Source: JBBRYW01 sp038237235
GTDB taxonomy: Bacteria; Actinomycetota; Thermoleophilia; Gaiellales; Gaiellaceae
Direction of reading: 5' to 3'
Length of the DNA stretch: 64,000 nt
Assembly (NCBI GenBank): GCA_038237235.1
Contig: JBBRYW010000001.1
Coordinates: 27,592 to 91,591 of the forward strand
Shown here piece by piece: positions 8,682 through 16,784 of the stretch; positions within the stretch are counted from its first letter, which is position 1, and every line of letters begins with the position of its first letter. Position numbers and translations under genes: made by a program. The notes below the pieces were generated by a model. That model was given only the letters and a program-made list of their open reading frames with translations. It was not told the DNA's origin and ran no database searches.

Positions 8682-9679
8682 GCCACCACCGGGCCCCAGC
8701 GGACGACGCTCGCCGCCCACGTGTAGCCGGTTCCGGCCGCCAGCAGCAGGATCACGTCCCCATCCGAGAGCTGCCCGGCCCGAGCCGCACGATCGAGCGC
8801 GAGCAGGGGATCGACGCCGCTCATGTGCCCGGTGTCATCGAGGTACACGGCTCGCGTGGGCTCGACGCCGAGCAGCGAGACGACCTCGGCCTGCATCGAG
8901 CGCTTCATGTGGATGCCGCAGAGAAGCGAGACGTCCGCCAGCGCCAGGCCGGACTCAGTGAGCGCGCCCTCGGCGGCTCGCAGGAAGTTCGGGAGGCTGA
9001 TCTCGTCCAGGCGCCGTTTCATGCCCTGCGGGTCATCGACGTCGAGGAACCGGTAGCCGCCGTCTTGGTTCACGCTGCCCCCGGCTGGAACCTTCACGTG
9101 AAGCGAGAGCGAGCCGTCGGTCAAGGCGTGCGAGCCGAGCAGCTCGTTCGCTCCGTGGTCGTACGCGAAGAGCCCGGCAACGGCCCCGTCGCCGAAGTTG
9201 AACATGAAGCGCGAGCGCTCGTTCGTGTAGTCCAGGAGGTGCGATTCCCGCGAGGCGGCGACCGCCAGGATGGTTCGAGCTCGCCCGTCGGTCAGGAGGT
9301 AGTTGCGGACGAGTCGGAGGGCAAGCGGCGTGCCGCACGAGACGTTGTCGAACTCGATCGCGAACGCGTTCTCGCAGCCGAGCCGGTGGGCGATCCAGGG
9401 TGCCGCCTGCCAGACCGGGTAATCCTTCCAGATCGAGCCGAAGTAGACGACGGCATCGATGCTCGCGGGGTCGATCCCGGTCTCGTCCAGCAGGCGGCGG
9501 CCCGCGGCGACCGACAGATCGCTGACGTGCTCGTCGTCGGCGGCGACGTGCTTGCCTCGCAGCCCGAACTTCTCGACGATCACCTGCTCGGGGATGCCGC
9601 TCACCTCGCCGATCTCGGCCGCCGTCAGCCATCGCTCCGGAAGGTATGTCGCGGTCGCCATGATGCCCGCGCGGGTCAT
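8678..9679 (-). CDS. 3-oxoacyl-ACP synthase III-like thiolase-fold enzyme
   Basis: A 333-residue thiolase-fold protein of the FabH/KAS III family. The nucleophile Cys is in DNVSCGTPLAL and the catalytic His in LCGIHMKRS. The third position, normally Asn in the GNT(S/A) motif of FabH, reads GHMSGVDPLLALD, so the triad appears to be Cys-His-His. Family members condense an acyl-CoA starter with malonyl-ACP or make acyl-CoA/ketone/lactone products. The specificity here is not decidable. Its start ATG (9679) overlaps the TetR stop as ATGA. It belongs to the acyl-CoA/Liv operon. Confidence 0.82.
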   Translation of the reverse strand: MTRAGIMATATYLPERWLTAAEIGEVSGIPEQVIVEKFGLRGKHVAADDEHVSDLSVAAGRRLLDETGIDPASIDAVVYFGSIWKDYPVWQAAPWIAHRLGCENAFAIEFDNVSCGTPLALRLVRNYLLTDGRARTILAVAASRESHLLDYTNERSRFMFNFGDGAVAGLFAYDHGANELLGSHALTDGSLSLHVKVPAGGSVNQDGGYRFLDVDDPQGMKRRLDEISLPNFLRAAEGALTESGLALADVSLLCGIHMKRSMQAEVVSLLGVEPTRAVYLDDTGHMSGVDPLLALDRAARAGQLSDGDVILLLAAGTGYTWAASVVRWGPVVA

Positions 9680-10305
9680 GAGCCCTCCGGGATCCCGAGC
9701 ACGCGGGCGACGATGCGCCCGAGCTCCGAGAACACGTGCTCCGGCACCTCGGCCGCCTCACTCCAGAGCACCCAGCGCATGCCGATCAGCTCGCCCATCG
9801 CCATCAGCGCCCAGGCCGTCACCTCCGGGTCGGCCGGCGCGATCTCGCCCGATGCGATTGCCTCGCGCAAGGCCGCGGAATAGCCTTCGACGATCCGCCC
9901 GTAGTGGAACTGCAGCATCTCGGGCGAGACGAACTCGGCCTGGCGAACGATGCGGTACAGCGCGGAGTGCTCCTTCGTGAACCCGAAGTAGGCGCGAAAG
10001 CCGCGGAGCTCTGAGTCGAGGCGGCTATCGCCACCAGCCGCCGCCTCCGACATCGCGCGGCGCACGCGGCGATTCAGGTCGCGGACGAGGTCGTCGAAGA
10101 TCTCCTTCTTGCTCGCGAAGTAGAGGTAGAAAGTGCCCTGCGAGACGCCGGCTGCCTCCGTGATCTTGACAATCGAGGCTTCGTGGAAGCCGACGTCGCC
10201 GAAGACGCGCTCGGCTGCCTCGAGCAGCCGCTTGCGCGTCCTGAGACCCCGGGTGGAGAGAGCGCGGCCGTCCGGGCCGGTCGGCGGGGCCGCGGTCTCG
10301 GTCAC
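9676..10305 (-). CDS. TetR-family repressor of acyl-CoA operon
   Basis: A 209-residue TetR/AcrR regulator starting at GTG 10305, which overlaps the acyl-CoA ligase stop (GTGA). The N-terminal DNA-binding domain shows RLLEAAERVFGDVGFHEASI, then GVSQGTFYLYFASKKEIF. The C-terminal ligand domain (LYRIVRQAEFVSP, then LQFHYGRIVEGY) resembles the PaaR/FadR-like TetR group that senses acyl-CoAs. It lies inside the operon it probably controls. A perfect 13-bp palindrome at 18006-18018, overlapping the operon promoter, is a likely binding site (inference). Confidence 0.88.
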   Translation of the reverse strand: MTETAAPPTGPDGRALSTRGLRTRKRLLEAAERVFGDVGFHEASIVKITEAAGVSQGTFYLYFASKKEIFDDLVRDLNRRVRRAMSEAAAGGDSRLDSELRGFRAYFGFTKEHSALYRIVRQAEFVSPEMLQFHYGRIVEGYSAALREAIASGEIAPADPEVTAWALMAMGELIGMRWVLWSEAAEVPEHVFSELGRIVARVLGIPEGS

Positions 10306-11810
10306 GCGACCACCTCTCTCTGCAGGAGAGCTTGCAGCTCGTCCTTTTGCACCTTGCCCATGCCCGAACGTGGCAGTCGCTCGACGAAGCGCACCGTGCG
10401 CGGCACCTTGAAGCGCGCGAGCCGGACTGTGAGGTACTCGATCAACTCGGCCGCGGTCGTCGATCTGTCGGGACGGGGGACGACGAACGCGACGCCGGCT
10501 TCGCCCCAGCGCTCGTCCGCCACCGCGACGACGGCCGAGTCCGCGACTGCGGGGTGCTCGTGCAGTACCGCCTCGATTTCGGCCGGATAGACGTTCTCGC
10601 CGCCCGAGATGTACATGTCCTTGAGTCGGCCGGCGATGCGAAGGTAATCCTCGTCATCCCGCTCGGCGATGTCGCCTGTCAGCAGCCAGTCACCCGCGAA
10701 GGTCTCGGCCGTCGCCTGCGGGTTGCGCCAGTAGCCGGCGAAGACATTGGGCCCGCGGACGGCGAGCTCGCCGCTCGACGCGCCGTCGAGGAAGTGTCCG
10801 CTCGCGTCGTCTCGGAGCGCGACCTCGACATATGGATATGGCTTGCCGGCATAGCCGGCCTTTCGAACCGCGTCCTCGGGCGGCAGGCAGAGGACGTTCG
10901 GCGCGGCTTCGGTCAGGCCGTAGCCCTGGACGATCGCGACGTCGCGCGCCCGCCAGGCTTCGAGCAGCGAGACGGGCATCGGGGCTCCGCCCACGACCGC
11001 CTTGCGGAGGCTCGAAAGGTCGGTGGCGGCGAACGAGGGGTGCTGGGCCATGAAGAGGTAGATCGAGGGGACCCCCATCATCGTGGTCACCCGCTTCTCC
11101 GCGATCAGCGCGAGGCAGCGCTCTGCGTCGAAGGCGCGCTCAAGCACGACCCGAGCGCCCTTCCACCAGGCGAGTAGCGGCTGCACGTTCCAGCCGCCGC
11201 AGTGGAACTGAGGCAGGACCTGCAGGACGACATCGTCACCGGAAACCCCTGTCGCGAGGTCGAAGCCGAGATTCGTCCAGAAGCAGTTCGCATGCGTGAG
11301 GAGCGCGCCTTTCGGCCGGCCGGTCGTCCCGGACGTGTAGACGAGCAGGAGCCCGTCCTCGTCCGACGATTCACCGACCTGGTCCCCGAGCATGTCCCGG
11401 GACCCCGTCCCGTTCAGAGGCTCCCGCCGGGGAGCAACCGACGCCGCGGCCAGTGCCTCGCCGGCCAGGTCGTCGAGCCCCGGCTCCACGAGGAGGGCGG
11501 CCGGGTCGGCGTCGTCCAGCTGGTAGGCGAGCTCGGCCGGAGCGAGGCGCCACGAGAGCGGCGTCAGGATCAGGCCGGCCTTCGCGCAGGCGAAGAAGGC
11601 GGCGACGTGCTCGGGCGAGTTGCCGGTGAGGGTGGCGACGCGGTCGCCGCGGCGGGCACCGGCCGCGAGCAGAGCGCTGGCCATGCGGTCGGATGCCTCG
11701 TCGAGCTCGGCATAGGTCACGAGCCTGCCGTCTGAGTCGATCGCGATTCGGCGCGGCGTCGCGCGCGCCCGCTGGCGGATCCACCGGTCGAGCGTGAGCG
11801 ATGAGCTCAC
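10302..11810 (-). CDS. Acyl-CoA synthetase (AMP-binding)
   Basis: A 502-residue ANL-superfamily adenylate-forming ligase. The P-loop core motif is YTSGTTGRPKG, the aromatic/ATP motif is GYGLTEAAP, the A8 hinge is GRLKDMYISGGENVYPAEIE, and the catalytic Lys lies in GMGKVQKDEL. It activates a carboxylic acid as acyl-AMP and then acyl-CoA. The GTG start at 11810 overlaps the hydrolase stop (GTGA). Coupled to a Liv-type importer, TetR, KAS III, MaoC and SDR, it likely activates the imported fatty or aromatic acid. The chain length is not predictable. Confidence 0.92.
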   Translation of the reverse strand: MSSSLTLDRWIRQRARATPRRIAIDSDGRLVTYAELDEASDRMASALLAAGARRGDRVATLTGNSPEHVAAFFACAKAGLILTPLSWRLAPAELAYQLDDADPAALLVEPGLDDLAGEALAAASVAPRREPLNGTGSRDMLGDQVGESSDEDGLLLVYTSGTTGRPKGALLTHANCFWTNLGFDLATGVSGDDVVLQVLPQFHCGGWNVQPLLAWWKGARVVLERAFDAERCLALIAEKRVTTMMGVPSIYLFMAQHPSFAATDLSSLRKAVVGGAPMPVSLLEAWRARDVAIVQGYGLTEAAPNVLCLPPEDAVRKAGYAGKPYPYVEVALRDDASGHFLDGASSGELAVRGPNVFAGYWRNPQATAETFAGDWLLTGDIAERDDEDYLRIAGRLKDMYISGGENVYPAEIEAVLHEHPAVADSAVVAVADERWGEAGVAFVVPRPDRSTTAAELIEYLTVRLARFKVPRTVRFVERLPRSGMGKVQKDELQALLQREVVA

Positions 11811-12640
11811 TCGGGGGTCCCGGGCGCGTAGCTTGTCACCCGCAGAAACTCGCTCACGAGCTCGACGAAGCGGCCGGGCTGCTCCCAGAAGAAGAGGTGC
11901 CCGCAGCCGGGGAAGAGCTCCAGCCGCGCGTCGCGGATTCGCTCCGCGAGCAGATCGGCGTTCCGGACGTCGACGACACCGTCGTCGGTTCCATGGAGGA
12001 CGAGCGTCGGCGCCGCGATCCGCCCCAGGCGCCCGTAGCCGTCGAACGCCGCGCCAGCGGCGGCCTGCGCCTGCCACGCCGCCGGATCCTGCGGATTCGA
12101 GAGGCGGTGGTAGAGGATGCGCTCGACGAGCTCAGGCCTCCGCTCCAGCGCATCACCGCCGAGCGCATTCTCGACGAAGCGCCGGAGGGCGCGCTCGGGC
12201 GAGAGGGTGAGCGCCTCCTGCATCAGCCGGAGCGTTCGCTCGTGGAGCGGGTAGGCGTGCCGCCCGCCCGGTGTCGTGCAGGCGAGGACGAGCCGGTCGA
12301 CGCGCTCGGGCCAACGGGTGGCGACCTCCTGCGCAACCATGCCGCCGAGACTCGTTCCGACTACGTGCGCGTGATCCATTCCGGCCGCGTCGAGGACAGC
12401 GACGGCGTCGGCCGCGAGTTGCCGGGCGGTGTACGGGCCCTTCGGGGCGTCGCTTCCTCCGATGCCTCGGTTGTCGAAGAGCGCGATACGCAAGTCTCGT
12501 GCGAGCGCGTCGACGACCGGCTCCCAGCCCCAGCGGGCGTAACCGAGGCCGTGGATCAGAAGAACGGGATCGCCGGAACCGCGCACCTCGTACGCGAGGC
12601 AGACGTTCCCGTTCCGGGCGTGCAGCTCGGTCTCGGTCAT
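11807..12640 (-). CDS. Alpha/beta hydrolase
   Basis: A 277-residue alpha/beta-hydrolase. The oxyanion segment is LIHGLG, the nucleophile elbow is GTSLGG (Ser), the acid lies near HGTDDGVVD, and the His is in GCGHLFFWEQP. It is of the 3-oxoadipate enol-lactonase/esterase-like subfamily, but specificity cannot be read off. ATG 12640 overlaps the LivM stop as ATGA. It is placed between the importer and the acyl-CoA ligase, so it may release the free acid from an imported ester or thioester (inference). Confidence 0.85.
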   Translation of the reverse strand: MTETELHARNGNVCLAYEVRGSGDPVLLIHGLGYARWGWEPVVDALARDLRIALFDNRGIGGSDAPKGPYTARQLAADAVAVLDAAGMDHAHVVGTSLGGMVAQEVATRWPERVDRLVLACTTPGGRHAYPLHERTLRLMQEALTLSPERALRRFVENALGGDALERRPELVERILYHRLSNPQDPAAWQAQAAAGAAFDGYGRLGRIAAPTLVLHGTDDGVVDVRNADLLAERIRDARLELFPGCGHLFFWEQPGRFVELVSEFLRVTSYAPGTPE

Positions 12641-13752
12641 ACGACCTCCTGCCCGACGTCCTCGGCGCCGCCCGCCGTTCCTTCGGGCCGGACCGCGTCT
12701 TGGAGTCGGCGCAGGCCCGAGCGCCCGCGGCGACCGCGTGCCGCGAGCCCGGCGATCCCACCCGGGAGGAAGAAGACGAGGAGCACGAACAGCGTGCCCA
12801 GGATGAACAGGGGCTCGGAGAGCGGCTTCCGCAGTACGCCTGGGAGATCCTGCACCGCGGACGAGCCGGAGAGCGCGGCGAGCCGGTGGTCGGCGAACGT
12901 GTAGAGCGCCCCGCCGAGCACTGCGCCCCATCGCGTCCCCGTGCCGCCGATCACGACCATCAGCAGGAGGGTGAGGGTGAAGCCCGGCGTCGTGATCTCC
13001 GGAGTGGCGCCGCTTCCCTGCACGATCAGGTAGACGACGCCGCCGGCCGTCGCGAGGAACGAGGAGAGGACGAACGCCATCAGCTTGTACGGCAGGGGGT
13101 GCAGGCCAATCACCTCGACTCGGCGCTCGTTCTCCCGGATCGCCTGCCACACGTGTCCAGGGGACGAGCCGACCGCCCAGCGCACGATCACGAAGACGGC
13201 CGCCGCGTAGGCCAGCGCCAGCCAGTAGAGGTACTTCGTGTTGAAGACGCCGACGAAGAAGTCCGGAAGCTTGTAGAAGTCGAGCCCGAGGCCCTCGTCA
13301 CCCCCGGTCCAGCCGCGCGGGTTCTTCTGCACGAGGATCGAGCCCGCCTGGGCGAAGGCGAGCGTCACCATGGCGAAAGCGATCCCGCCGACCCGGAGGC
13401 TGACGATCCCGAGCAGTGCCGGCAGCACGGCGCCGACGAGGCCTGTGAAGGCGACCGCCGTCCAGATGCTCCAGTGCCAGCGGGTCATGGCGATGTCGGC
13501 CATGTAGACGCCGACGGCGAAGTAGAGCGCGTGCCCGAACGAGAGCAGGCCGGTGAAGCCGAACAGGAGGTCGTAGGTGAGCGCGATGCCGGCGAACACG
13601 AGGCAGAGAGCGAGTAGCTGCAGCGTCCCCGGGCTGTTCAAGGGCCCCGGGAGGACGCCGTGCGTTCCGAGCGACAGCTTCGGCACGACGAGCAGGATCG
13701 CGAGCAGAGAGGTGGGTACGGCGACGCCGATGATGCGCGACCCGAGGTTCAC
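12637..13752 (-). CDS. livM: Liv-type ABC permease (LivM)
   Basis: A 371-residue integral membrane permease of the branched-chain amino acid/HAAT ABC family. Multiple hydrophobic helices are visible, with the family segments TGLLSFGHALYFAVGVY and the EAA-like loop AIRENERRVEVIGLHP. The C-terminal about 35 residues are a polar tail (RGRRGRSGLRRLQD onward) beyond the usual LivM end. The start is GTG 13752, overlapping the stop of the last repeat element (GTGA). It is separated from livH by a tandem array of MIRU-like elements. Confidence 0.92.
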   Translation of the reverse strand: MNLGSRIIGVAVPTSLLAILLVVPKLSLGTHGVLPGPLNSPGTLQLLALCLVFAGIALTYDLLFGFTGLLSFGHALYFAVGVYMADIAMTRWHWSIWTAVAFTGLVGAVLPALLGIVSLRVGGIAFAMVTLAFAQAGSILVQKNPRGWTGGDEGLGLDFYKLPDFFVGVFNTKYLYWLALAYAAAVFVIVRWAVGSSPGHVWQAIRENERRVEVIGLHPLPYKLMAFVLSSFLATAGGVVYLIVQGSGATPEITTPGFTLTLLLMVVIGGTGTRWGAVLGGALYTFADHRLAALSGSSAVQDLPGVLRKPLSEPLFILGTLFVLLVFFLPGGIAGLAARGRRGRSGLRRLQDAVRPEGTAGGAEDVGQEVV

Positions 13753-14131
13753 GGGCCAACCTCTTGGAGCTCATGCGGAGCGAGCGACTGACGACCGTGG
13801 GCGTCACTCCGGCGCTCCCAGACGCGTAGCGTGCTCATGGGCCAACCTCTTGAAGCTCACGCGGAGCGGGCGACTGACGACCGTAGGCCGCACTCCGGCG
13901 ATCCCAGACCCGTAGCGTGCTCATCGGCCAACCTCTTGAAGCTCACGCGGAGCGGGCGACTGACGACCGTAGGCGTCACTCCGGCGATCCCAGACCCGTA
14001 GCGTGGTCATGGGCCAACCTCGTGAAGCTCATGCGGAGCGGGCGAGGGACGACCGTAGGCGTCACTCCGGCGATCCCAGACCCGTAGGGTGGTCATCGGC
14101 CAACCTCTTGAAGCTCACGCGGAGCGCTCAC
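13749..14131 (-). repeat. Tandem array of MIRU-like elements, copies B1-B5
   Basis: Between livH and livM lie four full 90-nt copies (14007-14096, 13921-14010, 13835-13924, 13749-13838) and one truncated copy (14093-14131) next to livH. Neighbouring copies share four bases (ATGA), so the period is 86 nt and each copy is a separate ORF restarted at the previous copy's stop. Peptides start M(T/S)TLRVW and end near ELQEVG. The truncated copy keeps only the last 12 codons (VSAPRELQEVGR), yet still begins with GTG overlapping the livH TGA. The first and last joints are GTGA. Confidence 0.93.
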
Positions 14132-15012
14132 GCCGTCGCTCCGCTGAGGCCGGCCGGGCGTACGAGCAGGACGACGGCGAGCAGGAGGACGACGGAGAGG
14201 TCGCCGAGGCCGGACGAGGCGTAGTAGTTCGCGTACTGCTGTGAGAGCCCGACGACGACCGCGGCGACGGCCGATCCCCCGATCGAGCCGAGGCCACCGA
14301 TCACGACCACGATGAACGCGAAGATGAGGAAGCTCGTGCCGCGGGCCGGATCGACCGTACCGAAGTAGACGCCGGAGAGGATCCCTGCCAGGGCGGCCGC
14401 CGCGCCTCCGATCGCAAAGACGAGCGTGAACGCCCGCCGGACGTCGATCCCGAGCGCCGTCACCATCGCGCGGTTCTCGACTCCGGCGCGAATGATCAAC
14501 CCGTAGCGGGTCCGTGTTAGGAAGAGCTGCAGGCCGCCGAGGAGGGCGGCCGCCGCCGCGATCGCGATGAAGCGGTCGTTCGGTATCGCAGCCCCGAGCA
14601 GGTGCGTCGTCCGGCCCGTCCAGGGCGGCGCAGTGAAGACCCGTCCGTCCGCCCCCCAGATCGCCTGGACGAGCGCAAGGGAGGCGAGCGACAGGCCGAC
14701 CGTGACGAGGACTTGCTCGATGTGGCGCTGATACAGGGGCCGGATCAGGACGAACTCTGTCAGCACCGCCGCGAGCGCGCCGACCACAAGGCCGGCAGCG
14801 GAGCCGAGTAGGAAGCGCACGAGCACCGAGCCGACCCCGCCCAGCTTGGTCTCGGTCCACCAGGCTGCGTAGGCGCCGAGCGTCATGAACGCGCCGTGGG
14901 CGAAGTTCAGCACCCCGGCGAGGCCGTAGATGAGCGAGAGCCCGGACGCGATCAGGAAGTACATGGCGCCGAGGCCCAGGCCTGTGACGGTAAGAAGTAC
15001 GAAGGTACTCAT
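14128..15012 (-). CDS. livH: Liv-type ABC permease (LivH)
   Basis: A 294-residue membrane permease, partner of LivM. It has GLAGVLNFAHGAFMTLGAY near the N-terminus and the conserved loop RAGVENRAMVTALGID, with about eight hydrophobic helices. ATG 15012 overlaps the stop of MIRU-like copy C. It forms the transmembrane channel with LivM for a substrate delivered by the binding protein encoded at 16785-17975. Confidence 0.93.
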   Translation of the reverse strand: MSTFVLLTVTGLGLGAMYFLIASGLSLIYGLAGVLNFAHGAFMTLGAYAAWWTETKLGGVGSVLVRFLLGSAAGLVVGALAAVLTEFVLIRPLYQRHIEQVLVTVGLSLASLALVQAIWGADGRVFTAPPWTGRTTHLLGAAIPNDRFIAIAAAAALLGGLQLFLTRTRYGLIIRAGVENRAMVTALGIDVRRAFTLVFAIGGAAAALAGILSGVYFGTVDPARGTSFLIFAFIVVVIGGLGSIGGSAVAAVVVGLSQQYANYYASSGLGDLSVVLLLAVVLLVRPAGLSGATA

Positions 15013-15098
15013 AGGGCAGCCTCTCGAGGCTCGTGCGGAGCGAGCGACTGACGACCGTAGGCGTCACTCCGGCGATCCCGGACGCGTAGCGTGGTCAT
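15009..15098 (-). repeat. MIRU-like element, copy C
   Basis: A 90-nt copy between livF and livH. It starts ATG 15098 (ATGA with the livF stop) and stops at 15009-15011 (ATGA with the livH start). The peptide begins MTTLRVRDRRSDA and ends PHEPREAAL. The DNA contains GCGTC/GACGC arms around CCGGGATCGCCGG, an imperfect hairpin. Confidence 0.93.
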
Positions 15099-15817
15099 GC
15101 AGCCCCCTCCTCGCCGCGCGCCACGCCGAGCAGCCGGCGCACGCGCTCACGGTCGGCCAGCAGCTCCTGCGCCGGCCCTTCGTAGGCGACGCGACCCTGC
15201 TCGAGCACGACCGCGTGATGGGCGAGCCGTGAGACGACGCCCAGGTTCTGCTCCACGAGGAGCACGGTCGTCAGCTCTCCGGCACGCGCGAGCGCCTGCG
15301 TGACCTCCGTGACGAGGAAGGGGGCCAGCCCTTTCGTCGGCTCGTCGACGAGCAGGATGCGGTTCTCGTTCAGGAGCGCCCGCGCGATCGCGAGCATCTG
15401 CTGCTGGCCGCCTGACAGCGTGCCGGCACGCTGACGCGCCCGCTCGCGAAGCTCCGGGAAGAGGTCGAAGACAAGGTCGTAGCGCGCCGAGCCGTTTCGC
15501 TCGGCGAGCCGAAGGTTCTCGGCAACCGTCAGCCCCGCGAAGACATCGCGGTCCTCCGGGACGTAGCCAACCCCTCGCCGGATGATCCTGTAGGTCTGGA
15601 CGCGGCCGATCTCGTCACCGGCGAGGACGATGCGGCCACTCCCCCGCACGAGCCCGACGATCGTCCTCAGCGTCGTCGTCTTACCCGCGCCGTTGCGGCC
15701 GAGAAGCGCGGTGACGCCGCCCTCGGGAACGCTGAACGAGACGCCCTGCAGGACGTGCGACTCCAGTAGTCGGACGTGAAGGTCGCGCACGTCGAGGAGC
15801 GGTGGCGTGGCGCTCAT
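15095..15817 (-). CDS. livF: Liv-type ABC ATPase (LivF)
   Basis: A 240-residue ABC ATPase: Walker A GRNGAGKTT, signature LSGGQQQ, Walker B ILLVDEPTKGL, and the H-loop replaced by Gln/Glu-rich VLLVEQN, as usual in LivF. It energises the importer together with LivG. ATG 15817 overlaps the stop of MIRU-like copy D1; its own stop overlaps copy C. Confidence 0.94.
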   Translation of the reverse strand: MSATPPLLDVRDLHVRLLESHVLQGVSFSVPEGGVTALLGRNGAGKTTTLRTIVGLVRGSGRIVLAGDEIGRVQTYRIIRRGVGYVPEDRDVFAGLTVAENLRLAERNGSARYDLVFDLFPELRERARQRAGTLSGGQQQMLAIARALLNENRILLVDEPTKGLAPFLVTEVTQALARAGELTTVLLVEQNLGVVSRLAHHAVVLEQGRVAYEGPAQELLADRERVRRLLGVARGEEGAA

Positions 15818-15903
15818 AGGCCAACCTCTTGCGGCTCATGCGGGGCAGGCGACAGGCCCCCGCCGGCGCCAGTCCGGCGATCCCGGACGCGTAGCGTGGT
15901 CAT
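15814..15903 (-). repeat. MIRU-like element, copy D1
   Basis: A 90-nt copy just upstream of livF. It starts ATG 15903 (ATGA with copy D2) and stops at 15814-15816 (ATGA with livF). The peptide begins MTTLRVRDRRTGA and ends PHEPQEVGL. More diverged in the middle than copy C. Confidence 0.92.
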
Positions 15904-15989
15904 AGGCGAACCTCTTGCGGCTGATGCGGAGACGTCGCCGGTCGAACGCCGCCGTTCCTCCGGCCATCCCAGACCCGTAGGGTGGTCAC
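15900..15989 (-). repeat. MIRU-like element, copy D2
   Basis: A 90-nt copy directly after livG. GTG 15989 overlaps the livG stop (GTGA), and its stop overlaps copy D1's ATG. The peptide begins VTTLRVWDGRRNGG and ends PHQPQEVRL. It is the most diverged full copy in the window, but length and both joints are intact. Confidence 0.9.
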
Positions 15990-16744
15990 AGAGGCTCTCC
16001 GACGTAGGCGGCCTGAACCGTCTCGTTCGCCATCACGTTGTCCGGTGTGTCGCACGCGAGGAGCGCGCCGTGGTGCATCACCGCGATCCGGTCGGCCAGC
16101 CGCGTCACGACGGCGATGTGGTGCTCGACCATCAACACGGTCTTCTGCTCCTCGCGGTGAACCGAGCGGATCAGCTCGACGAGCTCGCCGGTGTCCTCGA
16201 CGCTGACCCCGGCCATCGGCTCGTCGAGGAGCAGCACGCGTGGGTTACCGGCGAGGAGCATCGCGAGCTCCAGCTTTCGCTTGTCGCCGTGCGACAGCAG
16301 GCTTGCGGGCGCCGCCGCACGCCGTTCGAGGCCGACGCGGCGAAGTGCCCAGTCAGCTCGCTCGAGCGCGTCACCGGCTCGTGAGGCCCGACGCCAGATG
16401 CGCGCCGTCCCACCAAGACTCGCTTCGGCGGCGAGCCGGACGTTCTCCCCGACCGGAAGCAGCGGGAAGACGCTCGAGATCTGGAACGTCCGACCGAGAC
16501 CGGCCCGCGTCCGGCGGTAGGGAGGATCGTCGGTCACGTCGCGACCGGCCAACTCGATTCGTCCAGCCGTCGGGCGCATGAGCCCCGAGAGCAGGTTGAA
16601 GAGGGAGGTCTTCCCGGCGCCGTTCGGGCCGATGATGGCCAGGAACTCGCCTTCCGGGACGGCCAGGCTCACGTCAGCGACGATCTCGGCGCCGCCGATC
16701 AAGAGCCCGAGGCCGTCCGTGGAGAGGATGGGGCGATCGCTCAT
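15986..16744 (-). CDS. livG: Liv-type ABC ATPase (LivG)
   Basis: A 252-residue ABC ATPase: Walker A GPNGAGKTSLFN, signature LLSHGDKRKLELAM (LSxG variant typical of LivG), Walker B VLLLDEPMAGV, H-loop VEHH. It is the second nucleotide-binding subunit. It follows the binding-protein gene by 40 nt and is followed by two MIRU-like elements before livF. Confidence 0.94.
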   Translation of the reverse strand: MSDRPILSTDGLGLLIGGAEIVADVSLAVPEGEFLAIIGPNGAGKTSLFNLLSGLMRPTAGRIELAGRDVTDDPPYRRTRAGLGRTFQISSVFPLLPVGENVRLAAEASLGGTARIWRRASRAGDALERADWALRRVGLERRAAAPASLLSHGDKRKLELAMLLAGNPRVLLLDEPMAGVSVEDTGELVELIRSVHREEQKTVLMVEHHIAVVTRLADRIAVMHHGALLACDTPDNVMANETVQAAYVGEPL

Positions 16745-16784
16745 CGTCGGCCGCCGCCGGTCGTCCTCCTCGTTCGCCGCTTCG

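Noticed and set aside
13749..14131. CRISPR array
   Set aside because: The repeats are contiguous 86-nt units with no spacers, and single copies lie elsewhere in operons.
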